This document shows positions 50,668 to 60,416 of a stretch of DNA of 64,000 nucleotides, piece by piece. Positions within the stretch are counted from its first letter, which is position 1. Each line of letters opens with the position of its first letter. The stretch lies in NCBI GenBank assembly GCA_907165135.1, contig OU015567.1, positions 13,831,001 to 13,895,000 of the forward strand, in the 5' to 3' direction. Below the pieces are notes generated by a model. That model was not told where the DNA came from. It was given only the letters and a program-made list of their open reading frames with translations, and did not search any database. Position numbers and translations under genes: made by a program. This stretch comes from Oikopleura dioica. Its lineage: Eukaryota > Chordata > Appendicularia > Copelata > Oikopleuridae.

Positions 50668-51189
50668 AGTTGCGAGTTTTCAACATCATCGATTACAAAG
50701 GATTGCTTTTCAAATAAATTTTTGATGAAGAGCGCGGTGAAGGGATGATACTCGTAGTACACTCCCTAAACGACCAGAGCTTAACATCAGAAAAAAAAAT
50801 AAGAATAGAAGCATTCAATAATCGCCAGTGAACTCGGGGGCAAAAATAATTGATTTGTTTCAATTTGGCAAAAAAAGAACGCTTTTTGATTTAATATTCT
50901 ACCAAATAGCGTCCCCTTATTTCGATATTCGCGAATCTCCCTAACCCGGAAAATGAATAATTTGAAATTACCAATATTTGTGAAAATCTGTTTGCATAAA
51001 TACCAATAGTACTCAAGGAATTCAGCGCCAAACAGCATAAATTTTTTATCGCGCCATAATTCTTGATAATTGATTTTTTTTCCTTCCAAATTCAGAATGA
51101 GAGAAATTGGACAAAATCGGCCTCCATTATCATAGAAAAGTATCGAAGAAAGAGCGAAATCGAAGAACGAAAGAATGACGAGCCTCATT
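50668..51189 (-). CDS. Possible small minus-strand gene divergent from BLTP3
   Basis: Coding-like pieces: a signal-peptide-like start MRLVILSFFDFALSS (51189), then ELWRDKKFMLFGAEFLEYYW to about 50970, and a final exon about 50770-50668 (VYYEYHPFTALFIKNLFEKQ, stop). Splice joins between them are uncertain. The proposed start would overlap the first codons of BLTP3 on the other strand, which makes the 5' end doubtful. Confidence 0.3.
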
Positions 51190-54100
51190 AAGAAATCGAT
51201 TTTGAAGTTTCTCACTCAATTTACGACCAACTTGACCCCGGATGACATTCAGCTCTCCTCGCTCAAGGGAGAGGCTGAGGTCAGGAATCTTGAATTGTCG
51301 ACTTCCGCGCTGCAAAATCTTCTCAACATTCCCACATGGCTAAAAGTAAAGCAACAGCAAATCTTTCCAAAAAGTCATTCTTTTAGGTCAACCATGCGAA
51401 AGTGAACCACGTTGGGTTGAAAATCCATCTGATGTCGATTCAAACCAAACCGATCAAAATCACCTTCGATCACGTGACTCTAGAAGTCGAAGCGATCCAA
51501 AGTCCCAGAGCTCCTAATGGACCCTCCCCTCTCCAAGATAATAGGTAATTACAGTTGCTTATTCTTATAAAATGTCTATTATTTCCAGCTCGGGGACGAA
51601 CAGCTACGGCATGACGGAAAGTATCATCGAAGGCATACGGGTGGAGATTAATGCTGTCTCTGTGACGTTCAAGTCTGTGGCTTTTACTGCAAATGTCTCG
51701 ATTCAGCAAGTTTTGGTGTTTTCTGCGAAAGGAGATTGGACCTTCTCGCAAGATTTGCGAGAAACTCGCGCTAAGGAACGAATTTTAAAAAGTACACTGA
51801 TTTTTTCTTGAAAATTAGGACATTGAAATCCCCAAAATAAGACGGATAAAGAAGTTATTTCCAGGAAGAAAATTCAATGGGCGAGTTTCCGCTTAGAAGC
51901 GACCTGGCCCGACGCAGCTCCGGTGAAACTGATCACGAACCAAGGAGAAGTGCGAATTCGACTGCGAAGAAGAATAGCAGATTGCGTCGTCATTGCGAAC
52001 AAACTAGAAGTGCTCCTGGATGATCTTCTCTGGATTCTTTCCGATCGACAAATTCAAGCGGCACTTCTGTGCGTGAAATCTCTCAGTGACGCGATTGAAG
52101 CTTCCAGGAGGCAAATGATGAAGCTGCAGAGGTCGAATTCGGACATGTCTTTGGCCTCATCCGATACGGCTAGTTCCACTACATCGCCGGAGAATCATTT
52201 GCAAGAGTCCTCGCAACACTTTTCGATTAACAAATTGGACTTGCATATTTGTGAAGGTTTTATTCCCTTTTTCACATTATTCCACAATATCTTTCAGAGT
52301 CAGCCGATGCTTCTTCAGTACAACTCTCGCTCTACGACCTCGCGGTTGATCTTTACCCCGGCCGTAAAGCAGCGAAGTCGCGGAAAGAATTCATTCCCTA
52401 CACTTCGGCAATGATGGCCCGTGACAAATGGGTTGAGCCAATTCTCAATGTCTTCAGAGATGAATTCAAGCTTTTGCGAGAAAAGTCAAAGCCGGTAGAA
52501 AGAGTGACGAAGCTGAAAGAAAATGTCATTGTTTTGAGGCTCAGAAATGTTGATCTCTACCAGGTAGGAAGTCGAAACAAGCATTCATTCATCAATTTAT
52601 ATCTTGCTAGATAAACCAAGTGAGTGCGAATGATTTGAGTAAGATTTTCGTCAGTTATCTCTTTTTTCAATTATCAGTCAATTCTGTTTTGCATGACTCT
52701 TTGTCGATTTTTTCTCGTTGGTTAAAAATCTCTTTTTAGGTTTCAAGCCCAACAAGACACAATAGCGAAGGAAAGAAATTGTTTTCTTTTGGAGGAAAGA
52801 AACTGAATCTCCCATCAGAAATCCCACTCTTTCATTATGAAGCTACAGAGTATTACACGCCAGATGGAAGCGATTATGTCCTGCCGCACAACAATCAGTA
52901 CATACAGGTTCACAAAGAGTACAGTACGTCAAGAGAAAGACAATCGTTTTAGGTGAATGCGCCAGTGATAGATTTCGACGAAGAAACTATCATCTGGATG
53001 TCGAAGATTCTGACGAATGCTTCAAAATGCATCAACGAAGCTCTAGTTGAGCTTGGGCTCGACGAAGAGAAAGACCAAAGTGCTGTTGATCATGTGGATA
53101 TGCTCGTAGATGTTATTTTGCCGTCGATAAATTTTGGAGATCTACATTTGGAAGCGAGCTCGATATCGCTGACGAATAGGCTTTTGCAGAAGGAATGGTT
53201 GAGAGAGCTTTTTTACGAAAATAATTTATTCATAGAAAAAAAATATTCTACAAGTAGACTCGTTGAAGATCGTTGACATTAACGGCGGCTTGGCATCGTG
53301 GACACTGTCCTCGGCGCAATATTTCTCTTCTTTATTGGAATATTCCTAGTTTTATGTATTATATGTAAAAATTGAATATCCTGGCTTATGCAAGTGTTTC
53401 CAAAGACATGCCCACAACGCGGAAGCACCATGTAATGATTTTGATTGTTATATTCTTCGTAACAAATCGTGCATTCTAGCGGCTCCGGGGCATGATTTAT
53501 CTGTCCTGGCAATGGGGGCCTAATTTGAGGGAATTCTTCAACAGGGTCTACAACTGGAGCCGGTTCAACAGGAGCCGGTTCAACTGGAGCGGGGTGAATT
53601 TCATTTTCTCCATCGACCCAGAAATCGTTCAGGTTGTTTCCAATTTGCTACAATGTGCAATAAAATAGTTCTATGCTCAGCGTACAAACTCACTTCTTGA
53701 TCATCAAACTGGTGTAAAAGTATCATGAGCGCTGCAGAGACAGAAAAGGCGTAGAGAAGAAAGCCCATAAATCCCCAAAACCCGGTTTCCGATGGAAAGG
53801 TATTTACAGCAGCGGCAGTTATCACGATTCTTTTATCCAAGTTTGATCATCGTGACCCTTATTTTTTGTTAAAAAAATAGCTTCAAACTTTCATGAAAAA
53901 GTAGCAAGCGCAGGCAGAAGCTGAGACAATAAACAGGGACCATTTTGTCTGACCAACACATCTACATTTATCCTCATTTTCTGCGAAACAATCTGTTTTC
54001 ACATAGAGAAGCCAAAAGATATTCCAGGGGACATTCAGTACCAATAACAACAGTGCGAGCTCTCTTATCATCTGTCTAACTTGACATATCGAAAAAATGA

Positions 54101-56117
54101 ATAGTTTTTATTTCTATGGAAGCAAAGCCCTTCAAATGGGTACCGCAACTTTTTCAATGTTCAAATATTGATCGAAAAGTACTAACAGATACTTACAGGT
54201 GTCACTAACAACGGAAATTAAACACAAAGCGACCCTCTCAACCAAAATCTCAGCATATTTGCCTCTTATCTAACCTGGTCGATATCTACCAATTCATCGA
54301 CAAGTCGCCCTTCCAAATCCACTCGTCTAAACTTGCCCCCTTCATCGCTGCCACAAAATCGCAATCACCAACTCTCGAAAAGTACTTGGCGCAAACGGCG
54401 AAACCCCGATTTTGTCGCGCCGCCGTGATTGCAAAAGCTCAAGATGATCTATTCACGGTTCATGTATCAGATGTCTTTATCGAGATTGGAAAAACAAAGC
54501 CAAAGAAACTTATTCTACCCATTTCTGTTGATGTTTACGCTCAGTTAGAAAAACAGATCATTGTCCATGTTCCAGATGTTTTCACTTCCGTCAATCATGA
54601 TGGTAAAAATTTCTTAGTCTTTCAATATTCAATCGTTTAATAGACTTTATAACTATTCTTCAATTTCTCGACCAACTGACTGAAATGTCGAAAAAGATGC
54701 TCCCTGAAGCTCCAGAAGATGAAGCAGTCAACAAAACACCCTCGCCAAATATCGACGTCCTCGTCAAATCCGCCGAGCTTGACCTCGAGCTCGTGCCGTT
54801 TTCTTCAAAACTCTCCGACCCTCCACCTGAGCCTGCTCTCAAAGGCATGCCAAAGGTAAAAAATCATTTTTTATTCATAGATTCTTAGTGAATTAAGCAA
54901 ACCCCCTTCCAACTCCCGAAATCCCTGTTGCAAGTAAAACTGGTTCCGATCCTCGTCAAAATTCTGCCCGACGGGGAGATGACAATTTCTTCAAAAGTGC
55001 ACCTTCTCAACAAAAGCTATTTATCCAAGACGAAAGAGAAATTCTCTAGCTACCTTCTCAACGGCGCTCGAGTTTCGTCCGTCGCCAATCAGCCCACACT
55101 AGAAGTACAGATCAAAGACGATGATATTTTCGTAAAAATTCAAAATACGAAGATTGAAATTTTAAGGTTGTTTTCTTCCTTGATTTCAGCATTTCTTAAC
55201 TCTATTTTAGCTCAATCGTATCAGACCTAGGCCCATTCGCCGAATCGCCAATTCCTCCTTCCATAGACGGACCTACCATTCACATCGCCCTTGAAAACGT
55301 CGGCTTGATTCTTCTCCCCGACGTCCCTCCATTTTATGAGAAAACAGTTGTGACAGATCTTCAAGTCGGAATCGAGCAACTTTCAATTGCCAAGCTTCCT
55401 AATGGATCTCTCAGCATCGGAAAGCTCGTTACATGTCCCGATGTTCCTGGACTTTCAGCAGGTCCTCTGTCGATACAGGAAAAAACGGAGAAAGCTCCGA
55501 AACCACCACCTAGAAATCGTTCTCTTCATGTGCAAACAAAATCGGTCGAGACGCAAACTGACCCTACTACTCCTCGTTCTCTTTCGCCAGAACAAATTGA
55601 ATACAACGATGGGATTATTGGAGATCTCCAGGTTATTATTTGATCCAAACAGGGGTTGAGTTTTCTTTAGGATCGCAATTTGGCTCTAATGCGTGAAAGA
55701 GAAGCCCTAAGAGAAACACTGGAGCAAATGCAAGATGCGATGATTGAATCCGAACAGCGAAGGTAACAAAATGTTTTATTAAAGTAGAAGATCAGCGATT
55801 TCTCTTCGAGCACAAATGGGATAAGTTTCATTTTATGCAATCATCTTCGCGACAGCGAATTAGAAATTTTTGTTGCATTTTAATTTTTTTGTGCAGAAAT
55901 GGAAAATTCTAAGCATTTATATTGCTGAACAGCCTGTTCACAACAGGTGTCCTTTTCATACAGGCCATATGTTTTTTATCTATCCCTTCTATCTGCTCGA
56001 TTCTACCTCGTGCCTTATCAAGTAAAAATCTCAACCCCGTATTCTAGTGAAGCGTACAGAAGTCAATTTATCGCGATGAAGCAGCTCCTGGAGCATCAGA
56101 AAAACGGTCTAAAATGA
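51175..56117 (+). CDS. BLTP3: Bridge-like lipid transfer protein 3 (UHRF1BP1/SHIP164)
   Basis: About 15 exons; well-supported ones are 51175-51345, 51387-51544, 51589-51790, 51865-52256, 52298-52563, 52740-52907, 52953 to about 53196, about 54130-54179, 54254-54602, 54644-54855, 54898-55166, 55211-55631, 55671-55762 and 56048-56117. The chorein-type N-terminus is clear (IIKKSILKFLTQFTTNL equivalent, LKGEAEVRNLEL, IPTWLKV), then PRAPNGPSP, VKLITNQGEVRIRLRRR, DDLLWILSD, LDLHICE, and a C-terminal coiled coil. The family forms a lipid-conducting groove at organelle contacts and on endosomal vesicles. The protein is roughly 1,000 residues, shorter than vertebrate forms. Joins near 51790/51865 and 53196/54130 are not fully resolved. 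An antisense gene occupies the intron at about 53.2-54.1 kb. Confidence 0.85.
53248..54071 (-). CDS. Membrane RING-finger protein nested in BLTP3 intron
   Basis: Exons 54071-53893, 53829-53694, 53647-53382, 53326-53248. Two or three N-terminal membrane helices (LALLLLVLNVPWNIFWLLYV; SLFIVSASACACYFF joined to IVITAAAVN; FWGFMGFLLYAFSVSAALMI), a Pro/Val/Glu repeat (PVEPAPVEPAPV), then a C-terminal RING: CTICYEEY...LPRCGHVFGNTCI...QCPRCQ. It is probably an E3 ubiquitin ligase of an internal membrane. The residue expected to be His/Cys two after CGHVF is Gly, so one zinc ligand is missing. Intron 1 fits only as GA-AG (AT|GAAAG) and the last as GG-AG. The 3' end overlaps the edge of the upstream BLTP3 exon frame. 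Confidence 0.72.
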
Positions 56118-56656
56118 AGTTCCTGTATTTCAATTTTCTATAACTAAAACTGAAGTTCGTTCATATAAAAACGCACCAAACACACCCTTGTTCTTCATTG
56201 CTTTAATTTCTATATTTATTATTATCTGCGCTTGTTTTCCATGACACTCATGTACCTTTTCCTTCTGATTAATGAAAAAAAAACTGAAACTGAGTTGCTG
56301 CAATAATGTTTATTACTGTGATTTTTATATAATTCCTTTTTTCTCTCTTTCCTTGACCTAAAATGATAAGCTGATTTATTTGAAAAATCACCGTGTTGTC
56401 TTGTTTAAAAGTTTGTAAAGTCCTCTCAAAAGTTTATTTATTTTTATAATTTCCCGAACATTTCAGCAAAAAAGAAGTATCAATGCAAAAAATCCATGAT
56501 TTTAAAAATTAGGGACCCCCTTTTTAATTATTCTTTTGGTAAAATTCTTCGAAGGAAAACTTAAAAAGGTGCCCATTTTAAATATTTATTAATTAACCAT
56601 TAAAATATATATAAATTCGATTCTAATATATATTCTCAATTTCAGCTCGTTCTCAA

Positions 56657-56742
56657 CCGTCGATAGCTCAGTTGGCAGAGCGGGAGACTGTAGAGGGTTA
56701 GCAGTTATCTCTAGGTCACTGGTTCGAATCCGGTTCGACGGA
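56657..56742 (+). tRNA. tRNA-Tyr (GTA) with intron
   Basis: CCGTCGA...TCGACGG pair as the acceptor stem with discriminator A. The A-box TAGCTCAGTTGG and B-box GGTTCGAATCC are canonical, and ACTGTAGA gives anticodon GTA. A short intron of about 13-15 nt (GGGTTAGCAGTTATC region) follows the base after the anticodon, as usual for eukaryotic tRNA-Tyr. A T-run for Pol III termination follows at 56747. It lies 22 bp upstream of the E2F start codon. Confidence 0.96.
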
Positions 56743-56763
56743 AACTTTTTCGCCGCTGTTTTT

Positions 56764-57843
56764 ATGGAGCCGCGCATGTCAAGTCTTGGTTCGAGCATTC
56801 CAAGGCCGAATTTGAGCCATTGCAGTTCGCCGAGGTTTTTTACCGATGGAGATGAATCGGATAACACACCAAATCGTAAAGCAGATACTAGGTAAGCCCT
56901 GAAAAGCCAAAGAATCGAGTAAATCGGGCGATTTCAGCTTGGGCGCTACAGCAAAACGCTTCGTTACTCTACTAACATCATCAAATGACCAAACAATCGA
57001 ACTCAATGAAGCTGCAAGACGCCTTCAAGCTCCAAAAAGACGAATTTATGATGTAACGAACGTCTTGGAAGGTTTTTCAAGCACTTTTTCATTTTTGTAA
57101 AACCCGCTTCAGGTATTGGACTGGTCGCGAAAAAGACAAAAAATCACTTCCAATGGGTCGGTGGAGATGTAGATACTGAAAACAGCGTTGAAAACGACGA
57201 GCAAGAAATCGCAAATTTGAGAAAACGAGACGCAGAGCTAACCCAAGCAATTGAACAACAAGAGATTCAGGTATCTCCTTGTTGTCTCCCGAAATATATA
57301 TTTTTCTTTCAAGCTTCGATCACTGACGGAGTGCAACGACGAATTAGGATACGTCACTTGCGATGATTTACGGTCGATATTCCGAAATCACCTCGTTCTT
57401 TGCTTGAAAGCACCGCCAGATACGAAGGTAGAAGTTCCAGAGCCATCAGCAGGGACGGAGTTTCCTTATGAAATGCGACTCAAATCTACGAAGGGAGTGA
57501 TTGATTGTTACTTGTGCCCAGAAGATATTCAAGGCGCGAGTATGAGTGCATCAGCGCTTGAAAATAGGTAACGAGGAATTCCCGTCTTTCTTGTTCTATT
57601 TCAAAATTTTAGTAAACGAGATACGACTCTGACGACAGAAGACGAGGAATCAGAAGTCGCCGACAACGCAAACAGTTCGCACAACGATTCGAATGGAAGC
57701 ACCAGTCGGTTTCTTCCATTTTCGCCTCTCTCAGAAGCAGGTCCGTTTTTCCTCCTTTTTCTTAAGATTCAGCTCATTTTGTAGACTACCTGTTCACATT
57801 GGACGAGAACGAAGGCCTTCAGAATCTCTTCGACATTCAATAG
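56764..57843 (+). CDS. E2F: E2F transcription factor (E2F1-5 type)
   Basis: Exons 56764-56891, 56938-57071, 57113-57270, 57314-57567, 57613-57740, 57785-57843. DNA-binding domain: SLGATAKRFVTLL, then LNEAARRLQAPKRRIYDVTN and VLEGIGLVAKKTKNHFQWVG, with the RRIYDVTN core. A leucine-rich dimerisation helix and the marked-box region (DLRSIFRNHLVLCLKAPPDT, YEMRLKSTKGVIDCYLCPED) follow. The C-terminus DYLFTLDENEGLQNLFDIQ is the pocket-protein (Rb/p107) binding motif. There is no long N-terminal cyclin-A domain, so it is closest to E2F4/5. It is the partner of the DP gene about 7 kb upstream on the same strand. All introns are GT-AG. Confidence 0.94.
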
Positions 57844-57973
57844 TTTCAATCTTGTCTCAACTGCCCAAAGTCATCCAAATTCAAAGATATTCTGTACAAA
57901 ACTTTCAACTGACCAATCAATTCGCGACCAGATCCTGTCAGAAACAAGTCCTTGATAACCTTTGCCTTCAGAA

Positions 57974-58464
57974 ATGGAAGTCAACTGGGAACCGGAATCG
58001 GAGCCTTCCTTCGATCTTTATTGGAGGCATTTTGATATTTCCTCGGAGGACAAGCTGTTTTGGATTTTACCTGGATTCCATCTCTTTCACTTCTGTATGA
58101 TTGATTTTACTTTGTTGTACTTGATGCTCTTTTAGTGCTGTTATTTCTTTGCTGGAACCACGAGATGTCTCAAATCTTTAACTTCGCCCTTCTTGGAAGC
58201 TTCCTCCTCGGCGCGGAAAAGATCAACGAATTCATGGCTAGTCAAACCTGGCTTTCAAAGACAAACTATTTCGACTCTTCTGGAATGTTTTTTACCTTCG
58301 CCATTTCCTTCCCCGTCATAACTCATTTGCTCATTCTTGTGATTCTATGGGTGAAAAGAACGGCCGATCAATTGGTCAAGGTGAAACGACAAGAGGTCAG
58401 AATGAAGTTGAAGAAATCGCGCGAAGGAGAAGTCAAGGAAGACGAGCCAAAGAAAGACAAATGA
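57974..58464 (+). CDS. TMEM18: TMEM18
   Basis: Two exons, 57974-58094 and 58136-58464, separated by a 41-nt intron. Motifs of the family: KLFWILPGFHLFHF, LGAEKINEFMA, YFDSSGMFFTFAISFPVI, then a membrane helix LLILVILWVWK-type (LLILVILWVKRTADQL) and a Lys-rich tail. TMEM18 is a small nuclear-envelope/ER protein with three or four helices. The start codon is 2 nt after CCTTTGCCTTCAG, a strong acceptor, 131 bp downstream of the E2F stop, compatible with spliced-leader processing of a polycistronic transcript. Confidence 0.88.
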
Positions 58465-58603
58465 GATCAACGATTTCTTAGACACAATTATCATTTTCTG
58501 TGCAATTTTAGTAACCCCTCTCTCTGCCTTTACTATGTTAGTAACACTTATCTGTATATCAAAATCATACCTACAATCTATCATTTATCTTTTCTCCTTC
58601 AAG

Positions 58604-59553
58604 ATGCTACGCAGTGCAATAAGAAATCGGATCGCCACTAGATCTTCTGTGGTGCTATTTGGAGACCCATCGAAATCATTCAAAATAATCGACCAGGAAG
58701 GAAAATCGAATGAACACAACTGGGGTGAAGATGCTTTCAGTCTTTTTGACCTGTCCGACTTTGATAAGAAGAAGACAATGATCGCTACACCTCTTGGAAT
58801 CACGGGACTATCGTTGATGGGATTGGGAGGATATGATCTTGGGATAGGTCCGTTATTTCATTGAAAATCATTGTTTCTTTCAAATTTCGACCTTTTCAAA
58901 GAACAAATCTGCTTGAGCTCAATAATACTTACGGCTCCTTTGCGATCGGATACTTGGGATTTTACCTGACGCACATGGCTGTTACAAACAACTTTGCTGG
59001 ATTTCAGTCTCAAACGAGAAGAATTCGTCAACTAGAGAACAAAACATATCCGCTTGTTGAAAACATCGCTGTCGATCCAGAATCGTCAGAAATCTCGTTC
59101 AATTTATTTTCCGGCGAATTCAGGTCGTTTCATCAAGAAGATCTTGAAATCATTGAAGACTACGCTCCTCCAGCTGATTTTTACTTGTCGGCTCTTTCGA
59201 TGAGAAGCAAGGCGCATTACGACATGCAAGTGAGGATGAATTCCGAGTTCAATATTCATGAGATCGAAAAAACAACGAGTTCTTCATATTTGAGCTCTAT
59301 TGCTGGCTTCTTGGCTCAACGAATGAACATATTGAAGCAGAACTTTGTTTTTGTGAAAGACAGCTCTTCTGGCGAGCATTTTCGCGTTCCTCTTCAAATT
59401 CCGATGATAACGAAGGCGCAATTCAACAAATATAAAGACGTCGCGATTGTACATGATCTGGCGAAAGCTCTTTATCAAAGATCGAAGAAACAATCGAGCA
59501 ATTCTTTTCTTGAAATGATGCAAATTTCACAGAAAAAGTTCCAGGTAAAATGA
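58604..59553 (+). CDS. Mitochondrial-type two-TM protein (TMEM186/TMEM223-like)
   Basis: Exons 58604-58842 and 58902-59553, about 295 residues. The N-terminus is a mitochondrial-presequence-like MLRSAIRNRIATRSSVVLFG; two hydrophobic segments follow (TMIATPLGITGLSLMGLGGY and YGSFAIGYLGFYLTHMAV), then a soluble tail with EISFNLFSGEFRSFHQEDLE, reminiscent of TMEM186/TMEM70/TMEM223 respiratory-assembly proteins; the family is tentative. Only a GA-AG intron (GG|GATAGG, 59 nt) keeps frame. ATG directly abuts CTCCTTCAAG, a possible trans-splice acceptor, 139 bp after TMEM18. Confidence 0.65.
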
Positions 59554-59837
59554 GCCAGAGAAAGTCTTTCTCTAAAAGTCGGTTTAGTTTCGATACGTCA
59601 TCTGTTTCTACCAACAAACTAATACTCTCTTCTGGACGAAGATTCTCGGCGATCCGAAATACAAGAAGAATTATTGGAATTGGAGGATTCATGCTTTTTT
59701 CCATTTTATCTGGCGATCAAAAACATATCTGATCTTTCCTTCTGGTCTGATTTATATTTATTTTACGGAGAATAAAGATGAGTAAAACTCGAACTGCATC
59801 TCATCACGAGTAGAATCATTTTGATTCTCTAAATCAG

Positions 59838-60300
59838 GGATGTAAATCACCACAACCACCCCACCACTTTTCAGTGGTGGTGGTGGGGTGATTTTTCACC
59901 ACTCAAATGGTGGTTGTGGGGTGGTAAATCTATTGGCAAAATTAATTCTCCAAAAGTGAAAATAATGAATAAAATCGTGATAGCGGTACTCGAAAAATGA
60001 TACCTGGCCCTTTTTTATTGAAAAATAGGCTTTGATGATAAATTTATCACGTCGAAAATAGTTACTGTGGGGAAATTTTTCACCATTTTCAGTGGCGGTG
60101 GTGGGGTGATTTTTCACCATCACCATTTTCAGTGGTGGTGGTGGGGTGATTTTTCACCATCACCATTTTCAGTGGTGGTGGTGGGGTGATTTTTAACCAT
60201 CACCATTTTCAGTGGTGATGGTGGGGTGATTTTTTTCACCACCGACCACCCCACCATTTTGCTGTGGTGGGGTGAAAATGGTGGGGTGATTTACATCCCT
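59838..60300. repeat. Hairpin-rich VNTR (GGTGGTGGGGTGATTTTT)
   Basis: At least four 41-44 bp units with CACCATTTTCAGTGGTGG and TGGGGTGATTTTTCACC (60085-60240), flanked by inverted half-units at 59850-59925 and 60235-60300. The whole block can fold on itself since CCACCACCCC and GGGGTGGTGG alternate. Confidence 0.85.
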
Positions 60301-60416
60301 GCTCTAAATGAATGCTTCTACGCTTTATGAATTAAAAAAAATGATACAAAAATCCGCAGAACAGGTCGCTTTGTACTTCAGGCCCACAAGTTGACTTTGC
60401 TGTTGTACTTTATTAT

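Noticed and set aside
50787-51215. 142-residue continuous minus-strand ORF
   Set aside because: As a single ORF it overlaps the BLTP3 start and ends in a poly-Phe-like tail; only parts look coding, so I list a low-confidence spliced model instead.
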